From CAYSLC01 sp964431545 (GTDB lineage: Bacteria; Desulfobacterota; Desulfobacteria; Desulfobacterales; JAABSP01), in NCBI GenBank assembly GCA_964431545.1, contig CAYSLC010000220.1, positions 1 to 8,435 on the forward strand: a stretch of DNA of 8,435 bases, written 5' to 3'. The notes under the pieces were generated by a model. It had not been told where the DNA came from and ran no database searches. It was given only the letters and a program-made list of their open reading frames with translations. This document shows, piece by piece, positions 1 to 6,462 of the stretch. Positions within the stretch are counted from its first letter, which is position 1. Each line of letters starts with the position of its first letter. Position numbers and translations under genes: made by a program.

Positions 1-110
1 CCCCCCGTTCTTCCCTTCACCATCCCCCCGATTCCCGTCACTGGCTTCGAAAACCCGCCGCCTGGACAATCTACACCCTCCGCCCAATCAAAATACCCAT
101 CTTTGCCCAT

Positions 111-139
111 TTGGCTCGGGCCGGCTTCCGCTGTAGGAT
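111..139 (+). promoter_or_regulatory. Candidate sigma70-type promoter for the TVP38-family gene
   Basis: A TTGGCT hexamer (111-116) is followed after 17 bases by TAGGAT (134-139). The expected transcription start is near 146, giving a leader of about 55 bases before the ATG at 200. Each box matches the consensus only partly, so the spacing and position are the main support. The first 110 bases of the window are C-rich and show no gene. Confidence 0.3.
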
Positions 140-199
140 GGGGGCTTGGAATGCGGGAGTACGGAAACGTCCACCGTCCGGAAAACGGAGGGAGTCGAT

Positions 200-901
200 A
201 TGAACCACACGTTCCAACCCAAAAAGAGCCAACTGCCCCTCGCCTTCGGCCTGGTGATCATCACCATGGCCCTCTCCTTCTACTTCTTCGACACCAACTT
301 CCACCAGTTCATCAACGAGTCCTATGAGATCCTCACCTCCGGAGACAAGGAACGGGTGAAAAGCTGGGTGGAGAAGATCGGGTTCTGGGGACCGTTGGCG
401 ATCATGGCCGGCATGACGGTCCAGATGTTCCTGGTGGTCATCCCTTCGGTCCTTTTGATGGTGGTCTCCATCCTGGCCTACGGTCCCATCTGGGGGATTC
501 TCCTGGTACTGGCCGCCATCGCGGTCGCCTCCACCATCGGATATTTCATCGGAAAACTCCTCAGCCCCATGATCGTGGAGAAGATGGTGGGAAAGGAGAA
601 GAAGGAGACGCTCACCTTTTATGTGGAGAACTACGGCTTCTGGGTGGTGGGGATCACCCGCCTGTCGCCCGCCTTCTCCAACGACGCCATCAGCTTCGTG
701 GCGGGCCTGCTCAAGATGAGCTACCGGAAGTTCATGGCCGCCACCCTGGCCGGGACCCTTCCGCTTGCGGCCCTTCTCGCCTATTTCGGGGAGAAGAACG
801 AACGCCTGGAGACCGGACTCATCGTGGTCTCCGCCATCAGTCTCCTGAGCGTCATCGGCTACATCTACTTCGACCGGAAGAAGCGGGGCTCCTCCTCATG
901 A
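200..901 (+). CDS. TVP38/TMEM64 family (VTT domain) membrane protein
   Basis: This is a 233-residue polytopic inner-membrane protein of the TVP38/TMEM64 group within the DedA/VTT superfamily. Members are linked to lipid scrambling or transport and membrane homeostasis; the substrate here is unknown. The ATG at 200 is chosen because GGAGGGAG (187-194) sits 5 bases upstream; an earlier in-frame ATG at 146 has no such site and would add 18 polar residues. Visible features are an N-terminal membrane segment (about residues 13-30), an amphipathic stretch, and a hydrophobic block around residues 64-120 beginning FWGPLAIM. The family core follows, with ITRLSPAF then a small-residue stretch (SFVAGLL) at about 155-175, further helices, and a basic C-terminal end (DRKKRG). 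The Arg in ITRLSP and the glycine after it are typical of VTT proteins. It stands alone and converges on the diguanylate cyclase gene. Confidence 0.9.
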   Translation: MNHTFQPKKSQLPLAFGLVIITMALSFYFFDTNFHQFINESYEILTSGDKERVKSWVEKIGFWGPLAIMAGMTVQMFLVVIPSVLLMVVSILAYGPIWGILLVLAAIAVASTIGYFIGKLLSPMIVEKMVGKEKKETLTFYVENYGFWVVGITRLSPAFSNDAISFVAGLLKMSYRKFMAATLAGTLPLAALLAYFGEKNERLETGLIVVSAISLLSVIGYIYFDRKKRGSSS

Positions 902-918
902 CGGGGTAAAATCGTCAT
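898..918. terminator. Short inverted repeat spanning two convergent stop codons
   Basis: ATGACG (898-903) and CGTCAT (913-918) form a perfect 6-bp inverted repeat around a 9-base loop. The TGA of the TVP38-family gene (899-901) and the TGA of the minus-strand cyclase gene (917-915) lie in the two arms. There is no T-run on either side, so it is only a weak candidate for a shared bidirectional end signal in a 13-base intergenic space. Confidence 0.2.
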
Positions 919-2204
919 TCCTCCCCATCCAGCAGGCTGAACGGCTGCTTTTGCATGGAGGTGGCGATGGTCAGCACCTTCTCCTCCACCAGCTTCCGCA
1001 GGTCGTGCTGGATCAGCCGGGTGAGGAGTTCCTTGTCGGTCTCGTGCCCGGGGAGGATCCCCACCCAGGCGTTGCGCTGGCCCTTCTTGGCGAGGTAGAG
1101 GGCCTGGTCGGCCACGTTGACCACCTGTTCCCAGTTGAGGAGATCGGGCAGATGGGGCAGGAAGGGGTAGACCGCCAGGCCGACGGAGCAGGTGAGGCGC
1201 AGCTTCCGGCCGTTGCCGATGTCGAACCCATGGCGCTCCACAGCCTCGCGGATCCGTTCCGCCATGGCCGCCACCCGGTCCCGGTGGATGTGGCGCGCCA
1301 CCACCAGGAACTCCTCCCCGCCCCACCGGATCACCACATCCGACTCCCGGCACTGGGCGATCAGGATCTGACTGAGCTGGACCAGGACGGCGTCCCCGGC
1401 CTCGTGTCCGTGGACGTCGTTGACGTTCTTGAAATGGTCCATGTCGATGATGAGAAACGCGATGTCGCTCTCCTCCGGAGGGGCCTGCTTTTCCCCCTTG
1501 GCAAAGGCCCGGTACTCCCGGAGGCTGAAGGCGATGTCGTTGGGGATGGTCTGCTGGATGTACCGCCGGTTCCGGAGGCCGGTAAGGTAGTCGGTGAGGC
1601 TGGCGATCTCCAGCTTCTCGTTGGCGGTCTCCAGAAGCTTCTTCTGCCACTGGAGCTGGGCCTTGCGTTTGACCAGGGACCGGTACCGGGTGTGGGAGAG
1701 ATAGCTGATGGCGCAGATATAGAGGACCAGGTGGGGAATGCTCAGCAGATAGAGTTCCAGGCTCTCCGTGAAACGGACGGTGAATCCGGTCGAAACCCCG
1801 CCGATTCCGATTCCCGCCGCAAGGAACAGGAGCGCCCTGAGATAGAAGACCGGGCCGCCGAAGGCGAGGCAGACATGGCTGAAGCCGAGGAGGATGGCCA
1901 CGGCGGGGTAGAGGTCGAAGGAGATGACGGTGACCGCGAACCCGACATTGAACCCGTCGATGAGCATGTGAAGGAATTCGGTCCGTTTGGGGTTGATCGA
2001 CCGGAGGGACAGGATGCAGGCGGCGGCGATCCAGGCGCCGAAGAGGACCCCCAGGACCAGCAGGGGCGCCAGAAAGGGACGGCCCTGTTCGCGCAGGGTG
2101 AAGGCGCAGATGAAAAACCCGTAGCCGTAGGTCAGAATGCGGACGGCCATATTGGCCAGCACCACCGATCGTCCGGCGCGTGTTGTTTCGCTCATCTGTT
2201 CCAC
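915..2204 (-). CDS. Membrane-anchored GGDEF-domain diguanylate cyclase
   Basis: This 429-residue protein is predicted to make cyclic di-GMP from two GTP at the inner membrane. Residues about 15-168 contain five or six hydrophobic segments that form a MASE-like sensor region I cannot assign to a named class. A charged, probably coiled linker (about 172-200) leads to the GGDEF domain. That domain opens with DYLTGLRNRR (205-214), carries the metal-binding motif DMDHFKNVND from D254, and has GGEEF at 295-299. RESD (286-289) lies five residues before GGEEF and fits the RxxD inhibitory I-site, so product feedback inhibition is likely. A tail of about 45 residues follows the domain. The start is GTG at 2204 with GGAGAG upstream; an ATG three codons later (2195) is equally possible. 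No partner phosphodiesterase or receptor is in the window. Confidence 0.9.
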   Translation of the reverse strand: MEQMSETTRAGRSVVLANMAVRILTYGYGFFICAFTLREQGRPFLAPLLVLGVLFGAWIAAACILSLRSINPKRTEFLHMLIDGFNVGFAVTVISFDLYPAVAILLGFSHVCLAFGGPVFYLRALLFLAAGIGIGGVSTGFTVRFTESLELYLLSIPHLVLYICAISYLSHTRYRSLVKRKAQLQWQKKLLETANEKLEIASLTDYLTGLRNRRYIQQTIPNDIAFSLREYRAFAKGEKQAPPEESDIAFLIIDMDHFKNVNDVHGHEAGDAVLVQLSQILIAQCRESDVVIRWGGEEFLVVARHIHRDRVAAMAERIREAVERHGFDIGNGRKLRLTCSVGLAVYPFLPHLPDLLNWEQVVNVADQALYLAKKGQRNAWVGILPGHETDKELLTRLIQHDLRKLVEEKVLTIATSMQKQPFSLLDGEE

Positions 2205-2640
2205 TGGGGTCCGTCTCTCCTACCCGATCCCTCGATTCGCTTTTGTGCCGTAGCTTCCGTCTTGGGCGCCGGGTTCCCGTAGAAACCGGTCTTCCGATGC
2301 GTCCCGGCGGCCCGGGGGGCGGTTTGCGCGCGGGACCGGCGTCATCTCCGGCACCCACCGTCCGGTCCCCGCGCGACGGGAACGGTGAGCCGGTCACGCC
2401 CCCCTCTTTCCGCCTTCTACCCTTTATTCTCCGCCGGAGTCAATGATCCCGCCGGTGGATATGACGTAACCCTCTTTATCCACGACAGATCTCCGGCTAC
2501 CAGGCCCGGCTTCCCTCCAAAAAATCGCGATCTCTCCGAGAGCGCCGCCACCCAAACCACAAAAGGCTGGAAAGCGCTTCCCCGCCCATGGTATAGACGC
2601 TGGGAGAGAAGGACCATAACCCTTGACCCAGGAGGTAAAG
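2205..2640. other. Intergenic region between divergent cyclase and VOC-TerB genes
   Basis: This 436-base spacer separates two divergently transcribed genes and should hold both promoters. I see no reliable promoter. The best guess for the plus strand is TGGAAA (2568-2573) with TATAGA (2592-2597) 18 bases later, overlapping the 8-bp palindrome AAGCGCTT (2572-2579). On the minus strand no convincing pair of boxes is visible. No coding region is supported: reading frames that cross it on either strand are extensions of shadow frames. Confidence 0.4.
2631..2637 (+). promoter_or_regulatory. Strong Shine-Dalgarno site that fixes the VOC-TerB start
   Basis: GGAGGTA (2631-2637) is a near-perfect ribosome binding site ending just before the ATG at 2641. 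It rules out the in-frame TTG at 2623, because the site would then lie inside the coding sequence. Confidence 0.8.
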
Positions 2641-3450
2641 ATGCCGAAGATCGTACACTTCGAGATACCGGCGGACGACATGGAACGGGCCCGGAACTTC
2701 TACCAGGACCTGTTCGGCTGGAAGATCACCCCCTACCAGGAGGGGTCCGACTACTGGATGATCTCCACCGACGAGGACGGGGAAAAGGGGCTCGACGGCG
2801 GGATGATGGCCCGGCAGCACCCCAACCAGCCCATCGTCAACTATATCGAGATCCCCTCGGTGGACGACTACATGAAGAAGGTGACGGATCTGTCGGGAAA
2901 GGTCCTGGTTCCCAAGATGCCGGTCCCCGGCATGGGGTACTTCGCCGTCTGCATGGACACCGAGGGCAACAGCTTCGGGATCTGGGAGACCGACCCCAAC
3001 GCCGCCTTCCTGGCCGATCCGGCCGAGGCGTTCATCGCCCTGATGGCGGCGGTGATCGCGTCGGACGAAAAGTACAGCGTGGACGAGATCCGGACGGTGT
3101 GGCACCAGGTGGAGGGGCTGGAGATCTTCCGGGACAAGGACTACAAGGACCTGGAGTCGAAGATCTTCAAGCGGTTCGACCGGGATCCGGCATCCCCCGC
3201 CCCGTTCGACGACCGGCAGATCGAGGCGATCCTCGCCTCGGCCCGGCAGCTCCTCGGCCCGGAACTCCGGGAGAGCGCCTTTGCCATGGCGGCCAGGCTG
3301 GCCCACGCGGACAAGACCCTCCAGGGATACGTGGAAACGATCGATCCCCGGGAGCAGCGGCTCCTGGACCGGATCCGGGAAGGGCTTGAGATCCGCCTGC
3401 CGGCGGCCGAAAGGGTCCTCAAGGAGATCGCCGAGGCCCGATTCTCCTGA
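2641..3450 (+). CDS. VOC (glyoxalase-like) domain fused to a TerB-like domain
   Basis: This 269-residue soluble protein appears to be a two-domain fusion. Residues about 3-118 form a VOC/glyoxalase-bleomycin resistance fold. The first half has the pattern KIVHFEIPADDMERARNFY then LFGWK; the second half begins at NYIEIPSVDDY (67-77) and ends DTEGNSFGIWE (106-116). H6 and E116 match typical metal-ligand positions, but the equivalent at the start of module two is N67, so metal binding may be incomplete. Residues about 127-250 are helical and resemble TerB (tellurite resistance/DUF533-like), with FIALMAAVIASDEKYSVDEI (131-150) and a second half AMAARLAHADKTL (215-227) then IDPREQRLLDRI. The acidic residues in SDEKYSVDE and AHADKTL resemble the TerB metal-site pattern. 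No ter genes are nearby. Substrate and function are unknown; the VOC call is firmer than the TerB call. Confidence 0.8.
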   Translation: MPKIVHFEIPADDMERARNFYQDLFGWKITPYQEGSDYWMISTDEDGEKGLDGGMMARQHPNQPIVNYIEIPSVDDYMKKVTDLSGKVLVPKMPVPGMGYFAVCMDTEGNSFGIWETDPNAAFLADPAEAFIALMAAVIASDEKYSVDEIRTVWHQVEGLEIFRDKDYKDLESKIFKRFDRDPASPAPFDDRQIEAILASARQLLGPELRESAFAMAARLAHADKTLQGYVETIDPREQRLLDRIREGLEIRLPAAERVLKEIAEARFS

Positions 3451-3451
3451 A

Positions 3452-3470
3452 CGGGCCCACCTGTGGCCCG
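3452..3470. terminator. GC-rich hairpin just after the VOC-TerB stop
   Basis: CGGGCC (3452-3457) pairs with GGCCCG (3465-3470) across a 7-base loop, starting two bases after the stop codon at 3448-3450. It lies in the 60-base gap between two convergent genes. No T-run follows in either direction, so it could protect an mRNA end or stall transcription rather than act as a classical intrinsic terminator. Confidence 0.3.
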
Positions 3471-3510
3471 GCGAGGCGTCCCTGGGGGTCGGCCCGCGGC
3501 CGGGGATCGA

Positions 3511-4107
3511 TCACCGATGACGTCTCCGCCAGGTTCGGGGGCTGACGTACCGGTCCCCCTGTCGCCAGATCCCCCGCAGCGCCCGCCGCGCCCGCTTTTC
3601 GGCCCCGCGATAGGCGTCGATGTCCAGTCCCGGCGCCGGCTTGCCCCGGTACGCCTCCGCCAATCCGGCGGCGACCATCGCGAGATTGATGTTGCGGCCG
3701 TCGAGGAGGAGTTCGCCCAGGATCCGTCCGTAGTCGTCGATGCCGTATGCGCGGACGGTGACGTGTTCCCCCAGGACGAGATCGGAGAGGTATTGCGTCG
3801 ACTCGCGGCCGTACGGCTGGCCGGGGCGATCCTTTCGCCGGGTCTCCGGCGCGTCGATCCCCACCAGGCGGACCCGCCGGCCGTCGCCCATTTTTACGGT
3901 ATCGCCGTCAAAGACGTAGACCACCTGATCGGCGGAGGCGCAGGCGGCCGAGGCCGGCGACAGACAAACGGCCAGAAGGATGATCAGGGCGCGGAGGATC
4001 CCCCGCTTCCCCGTCCCGGAGCGGGGCCCCGCACGGGATTGCGCGCGGTCCTCCGCCGGGTCGGAAATCACTGTTTGATGTTGGACAATCCGGCCGTGAG
4101 TGCCCAT
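3511..4107 (-). CDS. Secreted thermonuclease (SNase-like) family protein
   Basis: Up to 198 residues with a staphylococcal-nuclease OB fold, expected to cleave DNA or RNA outside the cytoplasm with calcium. A hydrophobic signal segment (about residues 37-50, LRALIILLAVCL) is followed by a likely signal-peptidase site around ASA (57-59). The catalytic pattern is complete: FDGDT (D67, D69), VRLVGIDAPET (R80, D85, E88) and YGRILG (R128). The C-terminus has the usual GIWR and a basic tail. Two starts are plausible. The ATG at 4107 has AAGGG 5 bases upstream but gives an unusually long region before the signal helix. A GTG at 4071 overlaps the DUF502 stop by four bases (GTGA), suggesting translational coupling, but has no visible ribosome binding site. 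Either way it is the second gene of an operon with the DUF502 gene. Confidence 0.88.
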   Translation of the reverse strand: MGTHGRIVQHQTVISDPAEDRAQSRAGPRSGTGKRGILRALIILLAVCLSPASAACASADQVVYVFDGDTVKMGDGRRVRLVGIDAPETRRKDRPGQPYGRESTQYLSDLVLGEHVTVRAYGIDDYGRILGELLLDGRNINLAMVAAGLAEAYRGKPAPGLDIDAYRGAEKRARRALRGIWRQGDRYVSPRTWRRRHR

Positions 4108-4661
4108 TTCATCCCTTGCTCCACGCTCATGTCCACGGTCTTGACGTGATCCTTGGGCACGATCAGGTTGAAGCCGCCGATCTGATACCCCCATTGGACG
4201 TAGACCACCACGTGCTCCTCGGGGAGGAAGTTTTCGGGGAGCCCCTCGGGGTCCTCGCGGGTGACGAACCCGAAGGTCTCGATCCTGGAGTCGGGGATCT
4301 TCACCACCACCGGCCGCCCCAGCTCCTTGGTCATCTCGCCGCCGAAGATCTTCATCATGTCGCGGATGGGGGAGTAGATGGAGCTGAACACGGGGATTTT
4401 GCTCAGGGTCTTGTCGATGCCGCCCACCACCTTCCGGGTGACCCAGGGGTACATGGAGAGCCCCACCAGGAAGATGATGACCAGGCTGACGATGAATCCC
4501 AGGCCGGGAATGTAGAGGCTCTCGGGCAGAAACAGGGTCAGAACCCCCCGTAGAATCCGCTCCACGGCCCAGATCAGCCACACGATGACGTACAGGGAGA
4601 TGATGATGGGAAGGACGATGGAAAGCCCCTTGAGGAATGTCCGCGTAATGAATGCCCACAT
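4068..4661 (-). CDS. DUF502 family inner-membrane protein
   Basis: This 197-residue protein belongs to the DUF502 family, which is conserved in many Gram-negative bacteria and has no established biochemical role. The ATG at 4661 is chosen over an in-frame GTG at 4724 because it places MWAFITRTFLKGLSIVLP at the N-terminus, as is usual for the family; AAAGGG lies about 9 bases upstream. Two membrane helices are visible (about residues 12-32 and 53-71). A cytoplasmic part follows with the hallmark IPVFSSIYSPIRDMMKIFGG (89-108), a beta-rich section with YQIGGFNLIVPKDHV (159-173), and the conserved end DMSVEQGMKWALTAG (177-191). Its 3' end overlaps the start of the thermonuclease gene. The promoter is probably at 4771-4799. 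How the pair works together is not known. Confidence 0.9.
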   Translation of the reverse strand: MWAFITRTFLKGLSIVLPIIISLYVIVWLIWAVERILRGVLTLFLPESLYIPGLGFIVSLVIIFLVGLSMYPWVTRKVVGGIDKTLSKIPVFSSIYSPIRDMMKIFGGEMTKELGRPVVVKIPDSRIETFGFVTREDPEGLPENFLPEEHVVVYVQWGYQIGGFNLIVPKDHVKTVDMSVEQGMKWALTAGLSNIKQ

Positions 4662-4770
4662 GTCGATGGTCCCTTTCGCTGGTTTCAGAATCGAGTCCCC
4701 CCTCCCCTGGCGAACGACCGTCACTTCCCCCGCAACGATCCTCGGGTTTCGTTTCTCCTCTTAAGGATGT

Positions 4771-4799
4771 ATCGTACCACAGGAGGGGGGATTGGGCAA
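4771..4799 (-). promoter_or_regulatory. Promoter of the DUF502-thermonuclease operon
   Basis: On the minus strand TTGCCC (4799-4794) and TACGAT (4776-4771) are separated by 17 bases, the ideal sigma70 spacing. Transcription should begin near 4764, leaving a leader of about 100 bases before the ATG at 4661. The same TACGAT hexamer occurs in the candidate MscS promoter. Confidence 0.5.
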
Positions 4800-4992
4800 A
4801 GATCAGAGGACGGACTTTGCGACACGACGGCCTCACCCCGCCGCTCCCTCCGGGGGCCCTGACCCAGGAGGCCGATGTCGCGGGGGGCGGCGGCGGAAGC
4901 GGGTGTTTCATCGGAACCGCGCGTCCTCGATAGCGGAAACAGATCTCAACGCCACCGGCGGCCGGGCGGTTTTCCGTCAATGGGAACGGACC

Positions 4993-5137
4993 GTCCCGGC
5001 GGCCGGTCCCGNNNNNNNNNNNNNNNNNNNNNNNNNNNNNNNNNNNNNNNNNNNNNNNNNNNNNNNNNNNNNNNNNNNNNNNNNNNNNNNNNNNNNNNNN
5101 NNNNNNNNNNNGTCCCGGCGGCCGGTCCCGACGACCG
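4993..5137. repeat. 13-bp GC-rich tandem repeat flanking the assembly gap
   Basis: The unit GTCCCGGCGGCCG occurs at 4993-5005, followed by the first six bases of another copy (5006-5011) that run into the Ns. To the right of the gap the unit recurs at 5112-5124, followed by a variant copy GTCCCGACGACCG at 5125-5137 with two changes. The 19 bases on either side of the gap are identical. The period is not a multiple of three and no gene crosses it. The copy number inside the gap is unknown. Confidence 0.6.
5012..5111. other. Assembly gap of 100 Ns
   Basis: Exactly 100 undetermined bases, the conventional length for a scaffold gap of unknown size. The gene-free region around it (4662-5278) otherwise holds the DUF502 promoter, the short repeat and the MscS leader. 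I find no coding sequence in the readable part. Confidence 0.95.
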
Positions 5138-5138
5138 G

Positions 5139-5166
5139 TTGCAATCTGTGCAAAATCGGGTACGAT
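5139..5166 (+). promoter_or_regulatory. Candidate promoter for the MscS gene
   Basis: TTGCAA (5139-5144) and TACGAT (5161-5166) are spaced by 16 bases. A start near 5173 would give a leader of roughly 105 bases containing the hairpin at 5185-5200. Both boxes match four of six consensus bases. Confidence 0.35.
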
Positions 5167-5184
5167 CAACCGTGACGGTCGTGG

Positions 5185-5200
5185 CTCCGGCACGCCGGAG
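5185..5200 (+). promoter_or_regulatory. Leader hairpin upstream of the MscS gene
   Basis: CTCCGG (5185-5190) and CCGGAG (5195-5200) form a perfect 6-bp stem with a CACG loop, extendable by GG/CC with one bulged A. It lies inside the predicted MscS leader. There is no T-run, so it is not an intrinsic terminator. Any regulatory role is unproven. Confidence 0.3.
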
Positions 5201-5278
5201 ACCCGCGTCCATCGATTGGATCTGTCATGAAAAAGGAAGGGTCTGATACACCTGATTGAAGAAACGGAATAAAATGAA

Positions 5279-6187
5279 ATGGACTCCCCGATGAACCTCC
5301 AAGAAGCCATCTCCCTGCTCCGGGAGAAAGCGACCGCGTGGTCGAAAGATGCCGTGCTGCTGCTGCCCAACCTGATCCTCGCGCTGGTCGTCCTTCTCTT
5401 CTTCCACTTTCTGTCCAAGAAGCTGAAGACGCTGTCCAGGCGGCTGCTCCGGAGGATGATCACCAACGAGGCCCTGATCAGCTTTCTGGGCACCCTCGTC
5501 CGGATCGGCACGTTTCTGGCCGGGGCGCTGATCGCCATCAAGATCCTGCGGTTCGATGATGCCGTGCTGTCACTCCTCGCCGGCATCGGCATCGCCGGGA
5601 TCGCCCTGGGGTTCGCGTTCCAGGACATCGCCGCCAACTTCATCGCCGGCATCGCCCTGGTGTTCCGGAAGGACTACCCCTTCAAGGTGGACGATGTGGT
5701 CCGGACCAACGACATTCTCGGCGTGGTCAAGGAGATCAACCTGCGGGACACCATGATCCAGACCTTTGGCGGTCAGTACATCTTCATTCCCAACAAGCAG
5801 ATCTTCGAAAACGCGGTGATCAACTACAGCGCCCTGGGGAGCCGGCGGGTCGATCTGGCGGTGGGCGTCTCCTACGGGGAGGATCTGGAGAAGGTCCGGG
5901 AGGTCGCCCTAAATGCTGTCCGGGACACCCCGCACCTGCAAAAGGAGAAACCGGTGGAGGTGTTCTATGAGGAATTCGGGTCGAGTTCCATCAACTTTCA
6001 GCTCCGATTCTGGATCCCGTTCGAAAAACAGACCGATTTTCTGAAAGCCCGCAGCGAGGCCGTCATCCGCATCAAGAAAGCCTTCGACGCCGCGGACATC
6101 ACCATCCCCTTCCCCATCCGCACCTTGGATTTCGGGATCAAGGGCGGGGAGAAGCTCTCGGCGATGATCGGAAACCGGCCCGGGTAA
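5279..6187 (+). CDS. MscS-family small-conductance mechanosensitive channel
   Basis: This 302-residue inner-membrane channel is expected to open under membrane tension and release solutes during hypo-osmotic shock. Its length is close to that of E. coli MscS. Helix one lies at about residues 25-45, helix two at about 66-90, and the pore helix at about 96-129 with the Gly/Ala pattern AGIGIAGIALGFAFQD (101-116). The beta domain follows, with the family motifs DYPFKVDDVV (132-141) and FIPNKQIFENAVINYS (169-184). An alpha/beta domain ends at IPFPIRTLDF (276-285), the usual MscS finish. A basic stretch KKLKTLSRRLLRR (47-59) sits between helices one and two. The start at 5279 is uncertain; an ATG at 5291 would shorten it by four residues, and neither has a strong ribosome binding site. 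It appears to be transcribed alone. Confidence 0.92.
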   Translation: MDSPMNLQEAISLLREKATAWSKDAVLLLPNLILALVVLLFFHFLSKKLKTLSRRLLRRMITNEALISFLGTLVRIGTFLAGALIAIKILRFDDAVLSLLAGIGIAGIALGFAFQDIAANFIAGIALVFRKDYPFKVDDVVRTNDILGVVKEINLRDTMIQTFGGQYIFIPNKQIFENAVINYSALGSRRVDLAVGVSYGEDLEKVREVALNAVRDTPHLQKEKPVEVFYEEFGSSSINFQLRFWIPFEKQTDFLKARSEAVIRIKKAFDAADITIPFPIRTLDFGIKGGEKLSAMIGNRPG

Positions 6188-6414
6188 AGACGATGGATAC
6201 CGACCAAAAAATGTCTTCGGGAACCTGCCCGAACCAGGCTTCGATGGCGGCGATCAGCGTCTTCCGGGCATCCATAAACATGCCCTCCTCGATGCCTTTT
6301 TTTTATGCCCTGTTTAATGCCTTCCTTGATCCCTTCGGCAATCCCATCCTGTTTGATGATGTCGTATGCGGCGGACTCGATCATGATGTCTTTCCTTCTG
6401 TCGGTCGGTTCCAT
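6138..6414 (-). pseudogene. Frameshifted C-terminal remnant of an Rpn/YhgA-type nuclease protein
   Basis: This is a leftover tail resembling the C-termini of Rpn-family recombination-promoting nucleases (PD-(D/E)XK, transposase_31-like). From the ATG at 6414 the frame reads METxDRRKDIMIES-like residues, then the typical GIAEGIKEGIKQGIKK repeats. A run of eight A (complement of T8 at 6297-6304) has one base too many. Stepping over that base restores GIEEGMFMDARKTLIAAIEA and FGQVPEDIF, as seen in intact relatives, and the frame then ends at 6138 inside the MscS 3' end. The whole catalytic N-terminal domain is missing, because the DUF2284 stop lies just upstream, and no ribosome binding site is visible. 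The last residues no longer match the family, suggesting truncation there too. The family assignment rests on the repeat pattern and the FGxVPEDI ending, from memory rather than alignment. Confidence 0.6.
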
Positions 6415-6462
6415 GGTTTGGTCTCGACCGTTTGAGGTCACTCGCCGTCTCCCGGCGGATGG

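Noticed and set aside
865..2397. A 510-residue open frame on the minus strand and a 443-residue open frame on the plus strand (951-2282) over the cyclase gene
   Set aside because: Both are extremely rich in Arg, Gly and Pro or in His, Gly and Asp, as expected for shadow frames of GC-rich DNA. The GGDEF frame explains the region fully.
2385..3389. Long plus-strand frame overlapping the VOC-TerB gene
   Set aside because: Its composition is shadow-like (Gly, Arg, Pro), and the competing frame has a strong ribosome binding site and two recognisable domains.
4993..5137. CRISPR array at the gap
   Set aside because: The 13-bp units are directly adjacent with no spacers, and no cas gene is present.
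3511..5652. A single 713-residue minus-strand frame across the N gap
   Set aside because: It stays open only through the Ns and antisense sequence. Only its C-terminal part (the SNase-like protein) is real.
6297..6304. Programmed -1 frameshift of the IS type at the A8 run
   Set aside because: The A-run is not in the A AAA AAG register for the zero frame, and the shift needed is +1 (or -2), so a mutation, read error or slippage fits better.
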